NCBI GenBank assembly: GCA_041666525.1
Contig: JBAYGT010000009.1
Coordinates: forward strand, 38,491-102,490
Source of the DNA: JBAXTZ01 sp041666525
Lineage (GTDB): Bacteria > Bacillota > Negativicutes > JBAXTZ01
Reading direction: 5' to 3'
DNA length: 64,000 nucleotides
The notes beneath the pieces are model-generated. The model saw only the letters and a program-made list of their open reading frames with translations. It did not search any database and was not told the origin of the DNA. The first letter of the stretch is position 1, and every line of letters starts with the position of its first letter. This document shows, piece by piece, positions 61,376 to 64,000 of this stretch. Both the position numbers and the translations under genes were made by a program.

Positions 61376-61663
61376 TTATACGCCTTCGAATATTTCTATT
61401 CTATTTCCCTGAGCTAATTTGACAATTGCTTTTTTGTAATCCGCGCGATACCCGGCAGTTTTACCCATACGCTTAATTTTTCCATTAACTATCAATGTTT
61501 TTACATCAAGCACTTTAACGTTAAAGATTTTTTCAACTGCATTTCTGATTTCTATCTTATTAGCTTTTAATGCTACTTTGAAAACATATTTGTTCTCAGT
61601 CATCAAAATGTTTGATTTTTCAGTAACAATTGGTCGGATTAATACATCACGCAAATTATTCAT
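61376..61663 (-). CDS. rplW: 50S ribosomal protein L23
   Basis: L23 is the docking site at the tunnel exit for trigger factor and SRP. 95 residues with VLIRPIVTEKSNILMTENKY and VDVKTLIVNGKIKRMG-like stretches. Its ATG shares one base with the rplD stop. Confidence 0.97.
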   Translation of the reverse strand: MNNLRDVLIRPIVTEKSNILMTENKYVFKVALKANKIEIRNAVEKIFNVKVLDVKTLIVNGKIKRMGKTAGYRADYKKAIVKLAQGNRIEIFEGV

Positions 61664-62286
61664 TACGCATATACCTCCGTAATTTTCGCTAGAGCTGCCT
61701 GATCAACCAAAATTTTATCGTGGTGCAATAAATCAAAAACGTTTATACCGTCAAAAGCAACCGCTTTTACACCAGCAATGTTATTGCTTGAACGTGCAAC
61801 CACTTCATCATAATCGGCGGTCACAATCAACGCTTTCTTAGGTGCGTCAAAAGCATTCAAAAACTCCACTACCTTTTTGGTTTTGATTTCAGCCAGCTGA
61901 ATACTATTAATTACAATTAATTCTCCGGCTCTAAGTTTAGCACTTAGTGCTGATTTGAGAGCCAACCGACGCACTTTGCGCGGCACAGTTATTGAGTATC
62001 CACGCGGTTGCGGGCCAAATACGACTCCGCCACCTACCCAAAGTGGTGAACGAATCGAACCGGCACGTGCGCGGCCAGTACCCTTTTGACGCCACGGTTT
62101 CTTACCGCCGCCACGTACTTCATCGCGTTTTTTCGTCTTGTGTGTTCCCAAACGCAAGCTCGCGAGTTGCATTTTCACTACTTGGTGTACAACTGCTTCG
62201 TTGAACTCAACACCAAATACCAATTCGTTTAATTCTATTTCGCCGGTTTGACTACCGGCCATATTATATACATTTACTGTTGGCAT
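61663..62286 (-). CDS. rplD: 50S ribosomal protein L4
   Basis: L4 lines the exit tunnel and in E. coli controls the S10 operon by attenuation. 207 residues with GGGKKPWRQKGTGRARAGS, the tunnel loop, and GGVVFGPQPRGYSITVPRKV. Its presence here makes it the natural candidate to act on the S10 leader hairpin at 63379-63425. Confidence 0.97.
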   Translation of the reverse strand: MPTVNVYNMAGSQTGEIELNELVFGVEFNEAVVHQVVKMQLASLRLGTHKTKKRDEVRGGGKKPWRQKGTGRARAGSIRSPLWVGGGVVFGPQPRGYSITVPRKVRRLALKSALSAKLRAGELIVINSIQLAEIKTKKVVEFLNAFDAPKKALIVTADYDEVVARSSNNIAGVKAVAFDGINVFDLLHHDKILVDQAALAKITEVYA

Positions 62287-62309
62287 GGTCTTTCCTCCTA
62301 ACGCTCAGC

Positions 62310-62951
62310 TTATTTGCCAGGCTTCTTAGTGTTTCTTATCATCACCAAAGAGCCCTTGGCACCTGGCACAGCGCCTCTTACCAGAATAAGGTTCCGGTCA
62401 ATATCTATTCGAGCAACAGTTAAACGCTGAATAGTGACCTTTTGCACACCCATGTGTCCCGGCAATCGTGTGCCTTTGAATACTTTACCGCCACCACCAG
62501 ACATTCTCGGCCCGATTGAGCCTGGTTCACGATGCGATTTCGAACCGTGAGCCATTGGTCCGCGATGGAAATTGTGGCGCTTGATACAACCGGCAAATCC
62601 TTTACCTTTGCTTACGCCGGAAACATCGATCAACTCGCCTTCAGCGAAAACATCCGCACCTAGAACTTGACCAATTTCATATGCCGGAGCTTCAGTCATT
62701 CTAATTTCACGGGCATATCGCACCGGCGCTTGTCCGATTTTTGCGAAAAATCCTTTTCGAGGCTTGGTGACGAGCTTATCGCGCACCGCACCATAACCAA
62801 GCTGTACAGCGTTATATCCATCTTTGCTAGCAGTCTTGTTTTGCAAAACTACATTATTGCCAACTTCAACAACAGTTACCGGTACTAGCTTGCCATCGGC
62901 TGCAAATATTTGCGTCATACCAAGTTTTTTTCCTATTAATCCTTTAACCAT
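62310..62951 (-). CDS. rplC: 50S ribosomal protein L3
   Basis: L3 helps form the peptidyl transferase centre. 213 residues; KGLIGKKLGMTQIFAADGKL, the finger HRGPMAHGSKSHREPGSIGP, and RMSGGGGKVFKGTRLPGHMG. Confidence 0.97.
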   Translation of the reverse strand: MVKGLIGKKLGMTQIFAADGKLVPVTVVEVGNNVVLQNKTASKDGYNAVQLGYGAVRDKLVTKPRKGFFAKIGQAPVRYAREIRMTEAPAYEIGQVLGADVFAEGELIDVSGVSKGKGFAGCIKRHNFHRGPMAHGSKSHREPGSIGPRMSGGGGKVFKGTRLPGHMGVQKVTIQRLTVARIDIDRNLILVRGAVPGAKGSLVMIRNTKKPGK

Positions 62952-62968
62952 GAGAACTCTACACCTCC

Positions 62969-63280
62969 TTAGAGCTTGATTTCAATGTCTACGCCTGCTG
63001 GAAGATCGAGCTTCATTAAAGCATCAACCGTCTTTTGAGTCGGCTCAAGAATGTCGACTAGGCGTTTGTGCGTCCGCATTTCGAATTGCTCCCGCGAATC
63101 CTTATTGACATGCGGCGAACGCAAAATTGTGTAAATGTTTTTCTCCGTCGGAAGCGGAATCGGACCTGACACCATCGCATTTGTTCGTTTCGCCGTTTCG
63201 ACGATTTTTTGCGCGCTCAGATCTAAAGCTTTGTGATCATAAGCTTTTAACCGGATTCTGATTTTTTGTTGTTTTGCCAT
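62969..63280 (-). CDS. rpsJ: 30S ribosomal protein S10
   Basis: First gene of the S10 operon. 103 residues: KIRIRLKAYDHKALDLSAQK and SPHVNKDSREQFEMRTHKRL, ending DLPAGVDIEIKL. S10 is also the NusB partner (NusE) in antitermination. The leader of about 170 bases upstream carries an attenuator-like hairpin. Confidence 0.98.
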   Translation of the reverse strand: MAKQQKIRIRLKAYDHKALDLSAQKIVETAKRTNAMVSGPIPLPTEKNIYTILRSPHVNKDSREQFEMRTHKRLVDILEPTQKTVDALMKLDLPAGVDIEIKL

Positions 63281-63378
63281 AGTTTTTTCTCTATGTCCTC
63301 CTTTTGCCCAATTTCTAAGAACGGACCTCGGCTAAGTAAAAATTTCCCGCAAGTAAACGCCGCCGGGTGTGTCGTACT

Positions 63379-63425
63379 AAAAAATTCCAGCGGCGGCCTT
63401 ACGGCCACCTTCTACCTCATCGCTG
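63379..63425 (-). promoter_or_regulatory. Attenuator-like hairpin in the S10 operon leader
   Basis: On the minus strand CAGCG...CGCTG encloses GGTGGCC/GGCCGCC (63392-63409), and a run of six Ts (63379-63384) follows three bases after the outer stem. This looks like an intrinsic terminator located inside the leader, between the promoter at 63456-63484 and rpsJ, so it could act as an attenuator, perhaps under L4 control. L4 control is inference. Confidence 0.5.
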
Positions 63426-63429
63426 CAAA

Positions 63430-63451
63430 GGGCGCCCCAGAAGGGACGCCC
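63430..63451 (-). other. Hairpin at the 5' end of the S10 leader
   Basis: A 9-bp stem GGGCGTCCC/GGGGCGCCC (one G-U) with a four-base loop on the minus strand would lie at or just after the predicted transcription start. It could protect the RNA or be part of the leader's regulatory fold. Confidence 0.45.
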
Positions 63452-63455
63452 GTAT

Positions 63456-63484
63456 AATTTATCATAAGTTGGAGTGTTTGTAAA
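63456..63484 (-). promoter_or_regulatory. Promoter of the S10 operon
   Basis: Minus-strand TTTACA (63479-63484) and TAAATT (63456-63461), 17 bases apart. It lies about 30 bases beyond the stop of the YjbR-family gene. Confidence 0.45.
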
Positions 63485-63515
63485 CAACTTTATGCAAATT
63501 TTCGGTATTTTCAAC

Positions 63516-63857
63516 TCATTTTTGCTTTTTTATCATCGTTTTGGGACAAACCAACTCGTAGGACATGTCTATAAGCCATTTTATCGTTTCTTCAGGAATA
63601 TTTGCAAAACTCAAAACAGTGTTCCAATGTTTCTTATTCAAATGATAGCCAGGAATTATCTCGGTAAATTCCAAGCGCAGATTTATTGATAGCTCCGGAT
63701 CGCATTTTAACGAAATGCTGGTTTGATCCGCCGTCTTTGAAAGAATGGCAAATATTTTCCCCTGCACCTTGAAAACATTCGGCTGAATACCAAAAGGAAA
63801 GTCTTCAATGGTATTGTTTTTTTTCAAACAATATATTCGTAATTCTTCAAAATCCAT
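63516..63857 (-). CDS. MmcQ/YjbR-family protein
   Basis: A 113-residue protein of the YjbR/MmcQ family, CyaY-like fold, function unclear (some members are described as DNA-binding). MDFEELRIYCLKKNNTIEDF, FPFGIQPNVFKVQGKIFAIL and GYHLNKKHWNTVL are diagnostic. AGGAG precedes the ATG. It is placed between tuf and rpsJ, where most Firmicutes have no extra gene, so it is probably a recent insertion into the gene order. Confidence 0.85.
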   Translation of the reverse strand: MDFEELRIYCLKKNNTIEDFPFGIQPNVFKVQGKIFAILSKTADQTSISLKCDPELSINLRLEFTEIIPGYHLNKKHWNTVLSFANIPEETIKWLIDMSYELVCPKTMIKKQK

Positions 63858-63876
63858 ATCAACTCCTAAAACATCA

Positions 63877-63905
63877 GAAAAGCAGGCGGGTTATTACCGC
63901 CTGCT
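63877..63905 (-). terminator. Intrinsic terminator of tuf
   Basis: Stem AGCAGGCGG/CCGCCTGCT (63881-63889, 63897-63905), about 9 bp with a loop of seven bases, then TTTTC on the minus strand. It lies 38 bases after the tuf stop. Confidence 0.75.
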
Positions 63906-63942
63906 TACGGATTATTTATCGAAGATCCGCGATTTAGCGAAT

Positions 63943-64000
63943 TTAGCCAAGGATAACTTTCGCTACCGCTCCGGCTCCTACTGTACGTCCGCCTTCACGA
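63943..64000 (-). CDS. tuf: Elongation factor Tu, C-terminal end (5' end cut by window)
   Basis: Only the last 18 codons are in the window: REGGRTVGAGAVAKVILG then TAA. This is the C-terminus of EF-Tu, domain III. It is expected upstream of the S10 operon, after rpsL, rpsG and fusA, which would lie beyond the window. Confidence 0.92.
   Translation of the reverse strand, partial: REGGRTVGAGAVAKVILG

Noticed and set aside
1..64000. CRISPR array, insertion sequence or prophage
   Set aside because: No regularly spaced repeat, transposase, integrase or phage structural gene is visible, and the genes are all chromosomal housekeeping or metabolic families.

Overview
The window looks like a chromosome segment from a low-to-mid GC Firmicute that has an outer membrane, most likely a member of the Negativicutes (inference). 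Gram-positive-type features are the ribosomal cluster with zinc-type S14, the rsmA/rnmV/yabE/tatD/metG/rsmI/ricT/holB/tmk order known from Bacillus, two PTS proteins and an MsmX-type ATPase. The outer-membrane hint is a secreted predicted beta-barrel ending in phenylalanine (23223-24416). Every supported gene lies on the minus strand, so transcription runs from high to low coordinates. I see no transposon, phage, CRISPR, tRNA or rRNA.

Right end (48272-64000): the end of tuf, a small YjbR-family gene, then the S10-spc-alpha ribosomal supercluster from rpsJ to rplQ with secY, adk, map, infA and rpoA. Next come the energy-coupling-factor transporter genes (two ATPases and EcfT), truA, a YabN-type mazG and hup (43060-48200). 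The S10 operon has a 5' leader with an attenuator-like hairpin.

Middle: 37303-42958 is a looser stretch holding galM, a patatin, a nitroreductase, an esterase, a lone type IV pilin-like gene and an AAT-family amino-acid permease with a roughly 270-nt structured leader that contains a possible leader peptide. From 36179 down to 20582 come an AIR-synthase-like gene, mfd, a PLP decarboxylase, tmk, holB, ricT, a tRNA methyltransferase gene, rsmI, metG, tatD, the beta-barrel gene, yabE, rnmV and rsmA. After the rsmA terminator lies a TetR-controlled YbhG/YbhF/YbhR-like ABC exporter operon (15904-20490).

Left end: 9913-15826 is a peptidoglycan-sugar operon. An EIIBC permease and a separate EIIA take up MurNAc-type sugars, MupG splits the 6-phosphorylated disaccharide, MurQ removes the lactyl ether, and NagA and NagB carry the product to fructose 6-phosphate. 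Below its terminator lies a second, tightly packed operon (1026-9751): an APC permease, NanE, a FAD-dependent oxidoreductase, an AAC(3)-fold acetyltransferase, a BMP-type lipoprotein, a DUF4127 protein, a ROK kinase and an orphan MsmX/UgpC-type ATPase. A glycerate kinase gene follows a further hairpin. This second operon resembles no pathway I can name and is the best candidate for an undescribed catabolic system: NanE and the ROK kinase point to amino sugars, while DUF4127, the oxidoreductase and the acetyltransferase have no assigned role.
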